From Amoebidium appalachense (taxonomy: Eukaryota; Ichthyosporea): a stretch of DNA of 64,000 nucleotides. Below, in pieces: positions 9,860-37,005 of this stretch (position 1 is the first letter of the stretch; every line of letters begins with the position of its first letter). The position numbers and the translations under genes are program-made. The notes under the pieces are model-generated. The model had not been told where the DNA came from, searched no databases, and was given only the letters and a program-made list of their open reading frames with translations. Location of the stretch: NCBI GenBank assembly GCA_963693365.1, contig CAVNZM010000016.1, positions 1,364,001 to 1,428,000 on the forward strand, given 5' to 3'.

Positions 9860-10476
9860 TTAAATGTGGATTTTTTTTATATATTTTTTTTATATTTTTT
9901 TTTATCCCGTTTCACTCCCGGCGAGGCACTGCCTCAGGGGAGCTTACCGTCTTCCGCCTAGACACAGATCGTACTGTATAGCACACTCATAAGTCAGGAT
10001 TCTAATTGACCCCAACTGGCACTATTTTTAGTTACGCCTTATCCCACGGTTCTAGCCGCAGCAACGCTAGTGGGGAAGTGAGCTGTGCTCACTTTAACAA
10101 CACCAGCCGGGAGCGACCCGGGACACATACACAAACATAAAGATTTGAAAGGGAAGACCCCATGCCCAGGACGCTGACCCGAACCGTGGCCGGTGACTCG
10201 GATTGGTCTCCCACTTGAAAGTTGGGCTGGGATGCCCAAGCGGCGCCCGTCGACGTCAGAGGGCCGGTGCTGTTCATGACGTCATGTCTTGCGGCCGGAT
10301 GATAACAAATTGGTGGTGCTGCTTGACGGGGTCTGGGTGATGGCTTCTAGGGGGCGGCCAGACCGGTGGACCGTCGAGGCAGAAAAATCGGAAGTAACCA
10401 GGATCGATCCTGCGACTTTGAGCTTGACACGCAGAGATCTTACCATTGCACCAACCCGCCCCCCTTAAATGTGGAT
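9860..10476 (-). mobile_element. tRNA-derived SINE with 12-bp target duplication
   Basis: On the minus strand the element starts near 10464 with a tRNA-like head. It has an A-box-like TTGGTGCAATGG (complement of 10443-10454) and a B-box-like GGATCGATCC (10401-10410). About 500 bp of body follow, then an A/T-rich tail (about 9872-9905). The same 12-mer, TTAAATGTGGAT, flanks both ends (9860-9871 and 10465-10476). This is the signature of LINE-mediated insertion. The tRNA of origin is uncertain; the anticodon-arm region reads TGTCA, which would fit tRNA-Asp. No second copy is seen in the window. Confidence 0.75.
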
Positions 10477-10635
10477 ATCATAGATTTGAATTTGTCACAT
10501 GATAAAGTGATAAAGGCAAGCGAGCAATTGCAAACCTTACTTAGGAGGATGAGGAAAGGGAAAACGGGGGGCGAGGCCGGAGGGGGAGGAAGGGCCCGGG
10601 GGGGGGGAGGGGGAGGGGGGGGGGGGGGGGGGGGG

Positions 10636-10683
<48 letters not shown>

Positions 10684-11134
10684 GATGAGAGAGAGAGTGG
10701 GGGGTGGGGGGGTGGGTCCGGGCAAAAAAAAAAAAAAAAAAAAAAAAAAGAAGAAGAAGAGGTCGCAGGCAAGGCAGCACTCGGATAGGCTAGCGCTAAT
10801 GTTGACATGATTGCCCATCAAGGGTAGTCAGGGGGGAACTTATTCTACCAACCAGATGACACGATCTATATTTTGGCGGTAAACTGTTGCGCAAACAATC
10901 TATTGAGCCCCTCAACACCGGCCGCGGTCGACACCGTGACAGGCAGGACAGGCACGGTGAGTGACTCGATCGAGAAACCTCAAACGACAGGTAATAGACT
11001 AAACCCAAGGCTACCGTAAACAACACATATATTACTGAATAAATACAGGAGTAATAGGAGGTAGCACATGCACCCAAAGCGTCCAAAAAAAGTGCACAGA
11101 AACCCACATATACCTTTTTCGAGTTTCTGAGGCC

Positions 11135-11168
<34 letters not shown>

Positions 11169-11179
11169 TTCCTCCCCAC

Positions 11180-11247
<68 letters not shown>

Positions 11248-11343
11248 CATCTCACCCCCCCCCCATTCCCTCCCCCCAACGACTCCCCCCCCCCCCCCCC
11301 CCCCCCCCTCCCCCCCCCTTCTCCCTTACCCCCTTCTCCGTTC

Positions 11344-11374
<31 letters not shown>

Positions 11375-11513
11375 TTCCCACCCACCTACCCACCCACCCA
11401 CCCACCCTTCCTGCCTGCTTGGGCTTCGCTGGACCTCGGTGGCTTTGTTGTGACGTTTCTTTCATGCGAAACACGTACTTTTTGTCAAGTGCTCGACGGC
11501 TGAGAAAACCAAA
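10477..11513. other. Upstream region of the polymerase gene, low-complexity rich
   Basis: It contains a G-run followed by (GA)n (about 10597-10680), an A-run (10725-10749), about 340 bp of ordinary sequence, then poly(C), (CA)n and (CT)n tracts (11140-11400). The last ~110 bp before the ATG at 11514 are complex sequence and may hold the promoter and 5' UTR. No TATA box is evident. Confidence 0.5.
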
Positions 11514-24166
<12,653 letters not shown>

Positions 24167-25388
24167 GATATGTGTGTGTGGTATGAGGAATGAAGACACA
24201 AGTCTATAAATGATTGGCATTTAGTGGGTGAAAGGTCTTTTGGATGTAATGAGAGCACGAATAACGAAGGGAATAGAGGCATTGTGTACAGTTAATAGGG
24301 GGACCTAGAAGGGGGGAAGGCGCCCCCGGGAGGGTTTGTGTACAGGGGGAAGGAGCCCGGGGGGGGGGGGGGGGGGGGGGATGTGAAATGATTTATGCCC
24401 AAACTCGTGCCCACGCCGGAGTTTTTCTTTTCCTGTTTTTGTGAATGATTTCCAGTTAAAATTAGCAGGAAAATGGGTGGCGCTGGTGGTGTGGGAACTT
24501 GTGGATAATTAATTGGTGATTGGGATAGGCACGAAATGATGTGAATCTTGGGTTTCGAATGTATGCATGTACAGCGCAATTTAAATATATATGTTTTGTG
24601 TACAAGTATGTCTGTAGAAGCATACACTGCATGTTGAAAGGAAAATACAAATGTACAGTTGTAGATGATAAAAACAGTACTGAAATGAGGTTGTGTTATG
24701 GAAGTGAGGATGTTCTGATGCATTATGGAAAAAATAGATACATCATACTACTATAAAACGGATGCCATACGATACGACAGAGAGAGGGAATAGAGGATGT
24801 ATTGCAATAAAGAGGATTGCTATTGGTTATACAGTGTACCCATCGTAAACACCGGCTAACTGTGTGTGCATTAGTAACGGTTAGAAAGGTACAGGGGAGG
24901 GGTTAATCGTTTACAATGGCTGAACAGGAGTAGGAGTTAGAATTCTCTTTCGGAATCTTTTGATATTTGTTGAGTATGCATGTACATATTTCTGTTATTC
25001 AAAGATTTCACTTCTGATAAAATATTAGCTAACCATGCAAGGGTTTTTTCGGTCCTCGAAATCCCCCCCTCCCCCCCCCCCATCCTCCCCACCTCCCGTC
25101 TGCCATGCATTCAATTCCGTCTGTTTCTCTCTTTAGATCGGAAGGTCGGGTTGGTGAGTACCGGGTGAGATACGCATGGTGTAGAATATTGTGTGTGTAT
25201 GTGTGTGTGTGGTGGGTCGTGGTGGTGGTGGTTGTGGTGGTGGTGGGGGGAGCGCGGGGGGGGGGGGAGGGGGGGGGGGGGTTTGATCATCGGCAGAGTT
25301 ACAGTCCTTGTTGTCATGACGTGTATGGGGTGAGAGAGAGAGCGGGGGTGGGGGAGGAGAGGGGGGGGGGGGGGGGGGGGGGGGGGGA

Positions 25389-25419
<31 letters not shown>

Positions 25420-25839
25420 TCTCAGAGAGAAAGGCGCTGGAGATAAGGAGAGTGAGGGAGGAAGAAAGAGTGTGTGTTTGTGTGCGATGCGTGTGTGAGG
25501 GCATCTGTGGGGGGAGGGGGGGGGGGGGGGGGGGAGGGAGGGAGGGATAGGGGGTTAAACTCCCCTCAAGTTATGACATTTACTTACGCATACCGGCCAC
25601 TGTATGCGCAAAATTTAATCTGGTTGGCAATAGAGCTGACTTCCATGAGCGCTCCTACGGTTTACAAGGATTGAAAGAGAAACTTGCTGTGCCGTGATCA
25701 GGAATACCACACATATAAATCCGTCTTTAACACTGTGTGCGTATGGGGTTTTTTACACGTCTTACAATTGCAAACACACACAATAGTGTACACACATTCT
25801 GGAGACTCCCTCTCTTTCTCTTTCTCCCGATCTTTCACT

Positions 25840-25903
<64 letters not shown>

Positions 25904-26743
25904 TCCCCGTCCCCCCTCTTCTCCCTCGAGCTTCCTCTCTCGTGCGACAGAGGGGTATGCTTCATGTGCACGCCTGCATGTGTGAGCACTCTCGTAAACT
26001 CATAGGTATATAGGTATGCGACACAGTCGCCCGCTACATCAAAATTTCGTGTGGTTTATATTAAATCGAAAAAAGGAAAAAATCAGCCCACTTTATCAGG
26101 TAGTGGCTGTGATTAATTAAACTACACAGACAGCCTAGGCATTTCTTTAACAGTAAATTCAAAAACCTACCTTGAATCTCTATCCTCAAATGATTCGAAA
26201 TCTCCAGCAAACGTTTCATAAAAACCAACTACTTTCTAGCCCCCCGCCCCTCCCCACTAAAACCCCTCCCCTTTCCAAAATTTCTTCTTGCTTGCTTTCT
26301 GTGATATTCGATAATAGTCACTCCATACTCCATGTTACGTTTCCCCCCCCCCCCCCCCCCCCCCCCCTTACGCATGATAAACCACCCCAACTGCACTCAG
26401 TTCATTAATATAAAATGGGTACTCGTAGTCAAACATTTCATCGAGTGCATAGATTCCGTCGTTAAAAGCCAACAAAATTCCAGGGAGATTTTCAGTATAA
26501 AACCAGCTATTAGTAAGTCTATCGTATATGTGTTAGAGGCATTCGGCCAAGTATAAAAGTCTAGTATACATCTTCAATTCAGATTTCTCCTTACACATAC
26601 CCGAACACAATTCTCCACCCAGCCCAGAGGAGGTGAAAGTACGCAAACAGCACACACATGCACACTTTTTCCTCACGCCAACACACACACACACACACAC
26701 CCCCTCCCCCCCCCCCCCCCTCCCCCTCCACCCCCTCTTCCGT
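24167..26743. other. Intergenic region between the convergent polymerase and SHOC2-like genes
   Basis: It should hold the 3' UTRs of both genes. An AATAAA at 24806-24811 is about 640 bp after the polymerase stop and could be a poly(A) signal, but distance makes this uncertain. G-runs (24360-24380, 25254-25388, 25508-25533), a GA block (25386-25430) and a CA run (25843-25899) are present. No further gene is seen. Confidence 0.5.
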
Positions 26744-27746
26744 CTATGCTGCCACCACCCCTTCCTCCTCCTCCTCCCCCTCATGAGTAATCCCATGCTG
26801 TTCGTCATAAGTCTGTCTACACCACGCCATAATCCCCGGTGGTCCCCCTTCCACGACCTCTTGTGGTAGGTCTGAAAACGGGTTTCCTTCCGTGTTAAGT
26901 AGTTGCAGGTTGGGGCACATGCACAGTTCCGGTGGGACACTGTTGAGTTCGTTGTCGTTTACGTGGAGGGTGTGGAGGGACTCGAGATGACCTGATGGGG
27001 AAGAAGGCGTTTAGACTATGGTTAGCGGGGGGGAGGGGGGAGGGGGAGGGGGAGAGAGGGAGGGTTAGAACGCAGGGGGGGGGGGGGGGATTAGAATGCA
27101 TCACCTAGGGCGAAATACAGATAGGGGGGCGGGGGGAGGGGGGAGGGATAGGGAAAAAAAAAGTAAAGGGTTAACCCCAAACCCTAAAAGAGTGGGTAGA
27201 ATGGAAGCGTGGTGGAGGGGTTGTGTCGTGTTTTGCACCACGGCAAGGGTGGGAAAGACATAGTAGTAAACGTGATCGTACATGTTCTTGTGCGTGCGCG
27301 CGCACGCTCGTGTGTGTGTGTGTGGCTGTGCCTGCGCCTGCGAGTACATGCACCCGTTGTGATTGGGTGCGATGGGGACGCACAGGACATGATATAGTGC
27401 GTTACTTCTAGATCCTGGTTGGATGCCCCCATATCAAGAGTTTAATATCCCATCACAGATACAATCATCATTCACGCATGAGTAAGAGGTTGGGGGTTTG
27501 TACTGTGTTACAGGGTACGAAATAAATGCTTACGGTAAAGGGAAAGAGACGCGGACAGGACGGAAGGGGGGGTAGGGGGGTAGAACTCATACCAGAGTGT
27601 AGGCACTAATTAGAATCCCGTAGAGCCACCATCATATTCCAATAAAGAGTAATAAGGTATGTGCATGTGCTTACGTCTGTATGTGTCTGTGTGTGTGTGT
27701 TGGGCTGGGTCGGGTTGGCTTGGTTTTCTTTTTTTTTTTTTTTTTT

Positions 27747-27813
<67 letters not shown>

Positions 27814-29099
27814 GTATTTACCAATTTCCGGAGGCAGTTTAGTCATTCCATTCTCCCCAATGAAGAAGAATTTGAGGTTTGTGAGTGTGCTGACGGCAGG
27901 AGAGAGAGTCTCCATTTCGTTGGATTGGAAGGAGAGGTAGGTGAGCTGCGTCAACTGGCCAATCTCGTCTGGTAGCTCACGTACACAGTTGCCTGTGTGT
28001 GTGTGTGGGGGGGGGCACGCAGATGAGTATGTGTGTGTGTGTATGTACGTACGTGTGTGTTTTTTTTTGGGGGGGGGGGGGGGGGGGGGGGATGGGCTTG
28101 GAAGGGGCGAAATACCCAGAGCAAGGTGTGATGAGGGGGGAGTGGGGAGGGGCGGGGGGAGGGGAGGGAATGGGAACGTTAACATCTACACACATTTTGC
28201 CAGAAATTGGCCTTTACGATATGCCATAAACAAAGGTTCCACAGTAGCTGAATTCCACACCGCCCTCCTCCCCCTCCCCCCCCCCCCCAAAAAACAAAAA
28301 ACAAAAAACAAAACACCTCCCACAAGCTTACCTAATCATTCCAGCACCCCCCCCCCCCCCCCCCCCCCCTCTCCCCCCCCTTCACAGTATGAAGGACACA
28401 GTATGAAGCACAACGACCCACCACTACCCACTCACGAAGAAAGCCACCAGAACTCCCCCACACCCAAGTTTGTGAACACCAGACTCAACAACCCATCCAC
28501 CCACCCATCCGCGCACCCCCCCCCCCCCCCCCCTCCCCCACATCCTCCCCAACCCCGCCCGACCACCACCATCACACCAACACACTCATAGCCCCTCGTC
28601 CCCCCCCCCCCCCCTCCTCAGCCTCCCCCTTCACACACACACACACACACCGACACCTATACACACCGACAAACCCACACAGGCACACACGTACGCACCC
28701 TCCATATCCAGCTTATCCAGATTCTTAAGGTTGCTGATGCGAGGTGGCAGCACATCAATCTCGTTGTTGTTGAGAATCAGTGTCTGGAGGTTGGTGAGCT
28801 CACAGATGCTGCCTGTGTACGTGTGTGTGCGTGTGTGTGCGTGTGTGCGTGTGTGTTTATGGGGTGGGGGATGGAGGGGGTGGAAACGATCGAGCGTGTA
28901 TGTATGTGCGTATTTGCACGTGTGTGTGGATGTGTGGAGGGGCACGGAGGGTTAGAATGTGGCACAGTGTATCATGCAAATTTATCGACCCCAGCAGGGT
29001 GTGATGGAATAACTTAAGCAGTTAATAAACCTAATTCAACCCCAAAAACACACACACACACACACACACATTCACACACACACATTCACACACACACAT

Positions 29100-29134
<35 letters not shown>

Positions 29135-29878
29135 ACACACAGACACGGGGGAAGGGGAGAGAGCGAGAGAGCGAGAGAGCGAGAGAGAGTGAGTGAGAGA
29201 GAACGAAGAGCAACAGACACACACAAAGCCAACCACTCCCCTCCCCCCCCCCCCCCCCCCCCCCCCCACGGCCCCCCACGGCCCCCCACCCACCCACCAC
29301 CCACCTACCTGGCAGATATGTGAGCCTGTTCTGAGCAAAGTTGAGCTCTCTGAGGTTGATGAGGGGGCTGAGGTCGTCGGGTAGTGACCGCACAAGATTC
29401 TCACTCATGTCCACACGCGTCAGGTGCTGTGTGTGTGTGTGTGTGTGTGTGTGCGTGAGTCACGTGTGCGCACATATAGAATCCCCCCCCCCCTCCCCCC
29501 CCCCCCCCCTCCCCCCCCCCCCCCCACAATTCGACTCCAATGTCCTCCTCAGTGAAACCCCCCCCCCGCCCCCCTCTCCCAGGCCATCCCCCCTCCCCCC
29601 CCCCCCCCCTGTACAGACATATACACCTCGCTCGATTCCAGCCTCCCCCCCAAGCACACACACACACACACACACAGATACACACACACACACACCCTTC
29701 CTCCTCCCTCCCACCCGCCCGTCCTTGCCCCCTTGCGCCTCCATTTATGTCGCTGAATATCCATCCCCTTCCCACCAACCTCTTTCGACGTGCATTTATA
29801 ACAGTCCGTGCGTTGTTGTCCCCCTTCCCCCCCCCCCCCCCCCCCCCCCCCCACCTTCCCCCCCTCAGCACTCCCTCC

Positions 29879-29917
<39 letters not shown>

Positions 29918-31073
29918 TGTTGGATTAAGAAGAAATGAGGAACAGAGGACATACCTTGAGTTCGGCAAAGATTTTGCTGTTGAAAGTCTGGATTTTGTTG
30001 TTGTCGATGAACAGCAGCTGCAGGCCAATCGGATTGCATGAGTGAGAAAAACGTGGGTTTTGATTGGGCGGGCCAATGGCTAATGAAACTTCATGAAGTG
30101 GAATAGAAAGAAACTCTCAAACAATAATTAAGCGAACCAGAAGCCCGTGAATCTTTATTGGGTGATTGAGATCTAACTGGGCAAGCCATGAGATTGGAAG
30201 CGGGTGGACCCAGACGTTTGGAAGCATATTCAATGGCCGGCAAAAAAAACACAGGGTTATAAATGTAAATTACACAGGCAATGGAATCTGCACAATCACG
30301 GAAGGGAAAAGACGGATGTGTCGGGAAGAGGCGAGAAAACAGGGGAAAGGGGGGTATAGGCCTCAGGAAGTAAACGGACAGATGGAAGGATGATGGGCGG
30401 GAAAGGTTTGGGTGAGAAATTTTGCCCCACGAGGCTGTCAGATGGCCAATTGATTTGCGTGTGAGATGCGTACGGGCATGCTTGCCTGTGCATGTGTGCA
30501 CACACACATATATATGCTTTTGGCCTGTGTTTGTGTGTATGTATGTGGGTGTGTGTGTGCGTGTGCGTGCGCACATGTGCGTGTGTGTATCTGTGTATGT
30601 GTGCGTCTGTGCGTGCGCGCGCACGTGTGTGTGTGAAAGACCTATATGTGCCCGTATATCTGGGGGCGAGTACTCTCCCGTTCGTGTTCACGTGCATTCG
30701 TATCAGTGCAGCGATATATATGTGCTGTTGAAAGAGTAGTGGGGTTGGGGGGGGGGGGGGGAGGGAGGGGGGGGGGGGGGGGGGGGAAGGGGGGGGGCGA
30801 AGGGGGGGAGGGATACAGGTTGGGGGGGGGGGGGGGGAGGGGAGGGGGTTGGAAAAGTAAGGTTTACCTTGAGTTCTGACATGTGTGCGATCTCCGGTGG
30901 GATCTCAGTGAGGGCATTCCGTGAGAGGGTTAAGTTCTTGACCGCAACAAGACCAGCTAGCAGCCCCTTGGGGATCTCTGTAGTGACCCAACGTGTCAGC
31001 CTAAGATTCAATCGCCCTCTTATCTACTTTACCCCCCCCCCCCCCCCCCCCCATCTCCCCTCCCACCTTCGAA

Positions 31074-31107
<34 letters not shown>

Positions 31108-31951
31108 TCCCCACAGGCCGAAAAAACAAAACAAGAAACTTTGAAAAACAAAAAAACACATTCCCCTCCCTTGCACACATACGCATACACACACCCAGCC
31201 CACGCACTGCTTCATCCCACACCTTCACACGTAGTCTTCCCCCCCCCCCCCCCACACACACACACACACACACACACACCCCCCACCCCCCCGTCCCATC
31301 CCCCCCCCCCCCCCCCCCCCCCCACCACCACCACCACCAAGAAAAAACACACACAACCACACAAAAACATACACACCACCACCAAGAAAAAACACACACA
31401 ACCACACAAAAACATACACACCACCACCAAGAAAAAACACACACAACCACACAAAAACATACACACCACCACCAAGAAAAAACACACACAACCACACAAA
31501 AACATACACACCACCACCGAGAAAAAACACACACAACCACACAAAAACATACACAAACATACGCACCACCACCCCAAACCCCCAACTAAGTACCCAAGCA
31601 CCCACACCCCTTAAATCCTAACTTCACTCGTTCAAAAATGTTCAAGACTGGTGCAAACAGTACCACCTGTGCAAGCAATACACCTGTGCAAACAGTACAC
31701 CTGTGCAAGCAATACACCTGTGCAAACAGTACACCAGTGCCGACGGTAGGCTTCCCAAGCGCATGCACACTGTACCATTAGTGGGTCAATTACACACCTG
31801 TTAGTTTGTTGCTCTCGAGGTTCAGTTCGTCCAATCTGTTGCACTTGCCTAGTGAGGCAGGTAGGCTGGTGAGCTGGTTGTACCTGCACGTACGTGTGTG
31901 TGTGTGTGTGTGCGTGTGTGTGTGTGTGTGCGTGTGTGTGTGCAAGTGTGT

Positions 31952-31988
<37 letters not shown>

Positions 31989-32286
31989 TGTGTGTGTGTG
32001 CATGTGAGGGCGCACGTGCGTGTGGGATGTAAAAGTGTAGTGTTAGTATGGGCTGCACATGCAGACCCGCAGCGAGAGGAGAAATTGAGGCGTGTAATGG
32101 AAGCACTAGGAATGTGCAAAGTATTCAGAACCGTTTTCCCGGGGTGGGGCATGTCTTAGTGTCCGAAACAGCACAAACCAACAGGTCCATGCTCTTTCTC
32201 CCTACCACCCTCCCCCGCCTCCCCGCCCTGACGCACACACACACACACACGCATACAGGCACGCACAGTGTAGTTCCCTCTCTCTA

Positions 32287-32321
<35 letters not shown>

Positions 32322-32383
32322 CACCATTCTCCCCACACACCCACAATCCCCCCCGCCCCTTCCGCCCCGCCTCCTCCCCCTTA

Positions 32384-32414
<31 letters not shown>

Positions 32415-33002
32415 AAGCAAGCACACACACACACACGCACATACACACCTAAGGCCAAGCAGTTTTAGCTTTGATAGGTCCCCGATGCTGTCGGGAAGGG
32501 ATGTAAGCTTGTTGTGCTGCACGTCCAGATTCGTCAGGTTGATGCACTTGCCCACAACTGCACATTGTTGTGAAAGGTTGGTTAGTGGCCAAGCAGCGGC
32601 ATTTCGTTTTGTCGCGTCATGGTATGCATGGTAAGTGGCCCACAATTGAATGGCTTGCTGGTACTCGTGTACGTGGTCTGTTGTTGGGTACGCACACTGT
32701 TTGCACTAAAGCAGTGTAGTACACTTGTTTCTTGCGTGCCAAAACGAAAAACGCAAAAGCAGTTGTGCAAGCACGACCGCCCAAGCGTACAACATTTGAA
32801 TTAAGCCAGTCGTCAAAGGGTTCTTATACTTCGATACTCCCAAAAAGAAAGAGGGGGGGGGGGGGGGGGGTGGGGGGGTGGGGAGGGGGGAGGGGGGCGG
32901 TGGAAAAGGCGCGCATGAGTGTGGGGAAGGTGGGGAGGGAGAGGGAGAAGGGGGGGGGGGGGGAGGGGGAAGAGAGAGAGAGGAAGAGGGAGAGGGAGAG
33001 GG

Positions 33003-33081
<79 letters not shown>

Positions 33082-33964
33082 AGAGAAGAGAGGGAGAGAG
33101 ACAGGAAGAGGGGCAAGAGGGAGGAGGGCGGTCCCAATTACAACGTATCTGGAGAAGACAGGGGGGGGGGGGGGGGGGGAGGGGGGGAGGTTTGAGTTTT
33201 TCCTCTTACCAGCTGGGAGCTCAGTAAGTACGTTGTGTGTTGCATCGAGCACCTGAAGATTTGTCAGCTCCTTGATCTCATCCGGTAGCCGCTCAATCTT
33301 GTTGTTGCGGATGGACAGGAACGTGATTTTCTGCAAACATGATTGGCTGGAGGTCAGGTGCGCGGTGTAGCCAGGCAGGGGGGGGGGGGGGGGGGGGGCT
33401 GTAGAGTAGAATGTGGAATATGGTGTGATGTATAATGGATAGATAGGAACGTGATTTTCTGGATGGGTGATTGGGTGGAGGTCAGGTGCGTGGTGTAGCC
33501 GGGAAGGGCTGGGAGGGCTTGGGGGGGGGGGGGGGGGGAAGGGGAGAGGGGGTAAAATGCGCTACAGAATACCAAGCAAGACTCACGACAGACAGTTTGG
33601 TGACGATGCAGAATTTGCACAGCAAACATGAACAGTATGTGTCATAAGCAAAGCCCATCCTTAGGGCTTAGCCTACCAGTGTGTGTGTGTTGGGGGGAGG
33701 GGGGGGGGGGGGGGGAGGGGAGGGTAAATGCATCATAAAGTGCAGGAGGGAGGGGTGGAATGGTTGGTTTGGATGTGGTGCAAAGTGTGGGTGGTGGTAG
33801 TGGTGCTGGCAAAGTGCAATAACTGGTGTGTGGGCACGTGTGTATTCGTTCAAGCTTGTGCGGGTGAGTGTGGGTGCATGCGTGAGTGTGTGTGCATCTG
33901 TACATGTGTGTTTGTCTGTGTGTGGTGTGTGTGTGTGTGTGTCTGTGTGTGTGTGTGTCTGTGT

Positions 33965-34036
<72 letters not shown>

Positions 34037-34137
34037 TTTGTGCATACATGTTCATGTATGTACATGTACATCTCTAAGCTTGTATGCATGTGTGTATGTG
34101 TGTGTGTGTGCATGTGTGTGTGTGTGTGTGTGTATGA

Positions 34138-34193
<56 letters not shown>

Positions 34194-34898
34194 CCGCTGT
34201 GCACACATGTGCATGTATGTAAATGTATGTTTGTGCCGGTAAGCTTGTGTGCATGTGTATGTGTGTGCGTGTGTGCGCGCGCGCGTGCTTGCGTGTGTGT
34301 GGTTATGTGTATATGTGTGCAAGTGCATGCCCGTCCTTGTGCATTTGTTTATCTGTGAGCTGGAGTGTGCACGTATGTATTAGTGCTTGTTTATGGTCGT
34401 ATGACTGCACACGCCCATAGGTGTATGTGTGTTTGGTGTCGGCGTCAGTGGTTTTATGTACACCTGTGAATACCCATGCAACATCCAGCACCATATGTCT
34501 CTTTGAATAAAACCACCCACTCTCACACACACACACCCTTGCACACTTTTCACCCTCACATCATGATCATTCAACTACAGCATTTACGTATTCTCACCTT
34601 CAGATTACCGATTTCGGGCCCTAGCTCCGATATCTTATTCTGTCGTAGGTACAGCTTCTCCAAATTAGTACACCTGTAGATAACTGGCGGCACAGACGTG
34701 AATTTGTTATGTCTGTGCAATGAAACCGTGTCAGACTTATTAAGCAAAAACACAAACATCACCAGAAACAGTAACATTTTGGCGTATTTCCGTGGTTTGG
34801 ATGACGAGGTAAAGGAATAATGAAGCAGTGGGTTTGGAGTAACGAGTAGGTGCCAATAAACTAGGCATGGCTGAAAAAAGAAGGGGTGAGTGAGTAGT

Positions 34899-34950
<52 letters not shown>

Positions 34951-35693
34951 GGGGGGGAGGAAATGAAGATTTTACAAATAAGCATCATACACAACGAGTA
35001 GGAATCGGAGGTGAAGTTCATCCTTCGAGGGAGATCGGAACAACTGTGTGGCTACATTACACGGTTTTACGCATAAAATCCCATCCTAGGTTGCGGGCCA
35101 ACTTCCTACACTCCTCGGGGTAAATGTTTTACCTGAGATCCAAAACCTCCAAATTCAAGTTTGCCAACTCATCCGGTAGAGACGACAGGTTGTTTTCGCT
35201 GATGGCAATGGTTTTTAGGTTGCTCATCTTGCAGAGCTCTGGCGGCAACACTGCGGGGGGGGGGGGGGGGGGGGGGGGGTGGAGAGGGAGAGGGGGGGGG
35301 GGGGGGGGGGAATTATTAATTTCCTCAATTCTGAGCCCCATATCGAGCAAACTATAATGAGTAACATGTCTTGGGTCGGATGTGGAGAAATATGGTGGCG
35401 ATAGAGGGGTTGAGGGGGTGGCGTTGGGTTTGGAGGGGGAGGGAGTCGACAGGTGTAGGAAAAAAAAAGGGGGGGGGGGGGGGGGGGGGGTTGAATGCGT
35501 CATAAGGTACGAAGAACAACGGATAACACGATGCAGAATGCAAACAATACATAAAGAGTATGCATAATAAGCAGAGCCCATTCTCAGGGGGGGGGGCACG
35601 TCATCCACAGTACCCGAGTTTCGACCTATTCACCTCGTTAACGAAACCCAACTCAGATACTGTTTCACTTGAACATGGGTAGGTCACCCGTCT

Positions 35694-35724
<31 letters not shown>

Positions 35725-36047
35725 TAGAATGCACCAATGTAGGCGGGTGGTAGAAAACACCAATGTACATGATAAGGGGTGCCATGCAAAAGCGAACCCA
35801 CAGACAGGAACATGTAACATGCATGCCGAGGAGTACAACATCAAAAATTCGGCACATAAGAAAGTGGGAGTAGCATAACTCAACGTCCTGGGGGCATGCG
35901 ACAAAATAGGGATGGAAGGCAGCAAGCATTTTTTTTGTGAGGCGCGTCGGGGGGGGGGGGGGGGGGGGAGGGGGGGGAGGGGGGGGGGGGAGGCACATAA
36001 TTGCGAATTCAGAACGGCAAGGGTAATACGGATTGTGGGGAAGCGTT

Positions 36048-36080
<33 letters not shown>

Positions 36081-36912
36081 TGGGGGGGGGGGGAGGGGGG
36101 GGGGGGGAAGGCGGGGAGGGGGAGGGAGTAATATCCGCAGGGGGATTCTAAGTTGCTATTTTGAACACCTACCTGAAATCTTGTTTGTGTACAGATACAA
36201 CTCCTTCACGTGGTGCAAATCCCCGATAGACGGGGGGATAAAGTTCAGCTCCTTCGAACTCAAGTCCAGAAAAGCGCTGTTTTCCTTTTTGGCCTGTTTG
36301 ATGGCCTATTGACCATGGGAGGAGGATACGTCAGTTACTGTTTTGCAGAGTGCTCATCGTGCAAACTTATAAACTACTACTACGTTTTCCCCTCCATCCT
36401 CCCCCCCCCCCCTCCCCCCACCCTCCAAACATTCACACCCAAACACCCGCCCTACTACGGCCTTCACATCCACCCCCACCTCCTTCCCCTCCCCCCCCTA
36501 CATACCTGGGCCAGCCTCACACCTCACCCTTTTAAACAATTTCTCACAAATGCCTACACGTGCACATACAGAAGTGCACACACACACACACACTATTCAA
36601 CTCCCAACCAGCCTAACTTTATTGTTCGATGTAAGGTATGAACCAAACAATGTAATGCATAAACTGTATCTTGCATGTACAGCAGCCAGGGGAATTTGTT
36701 TGCATGACAGAATAGCTAGAAAACGGTGGTAAAGTGCAAGCAGCAGATGGAAGTGATGGGGAAGAGAGAAAAGGGGGAGGGCCTAGTGAAGGACGTTTTG
36801 GAACCTTAGGGTGGAAGATGCGGGTGAGGAGGGCGCAGGGGGGGAGAAGGATTGTGTATGTATGAGAGTGGTTTGTGTGCATGAGTGTGTTTTTTTTTTT
36901 TTTGTATGGTGT

Positions 36913-37005
<93 letters not shown>

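Noticed and set aside
31339-31563. CRISPR-like regular repeat spacing
   Set aside because: The 45-bp units are head-to-tail without unique spacers, in an intron of a eukaryotic gene; it is a minisatellite.
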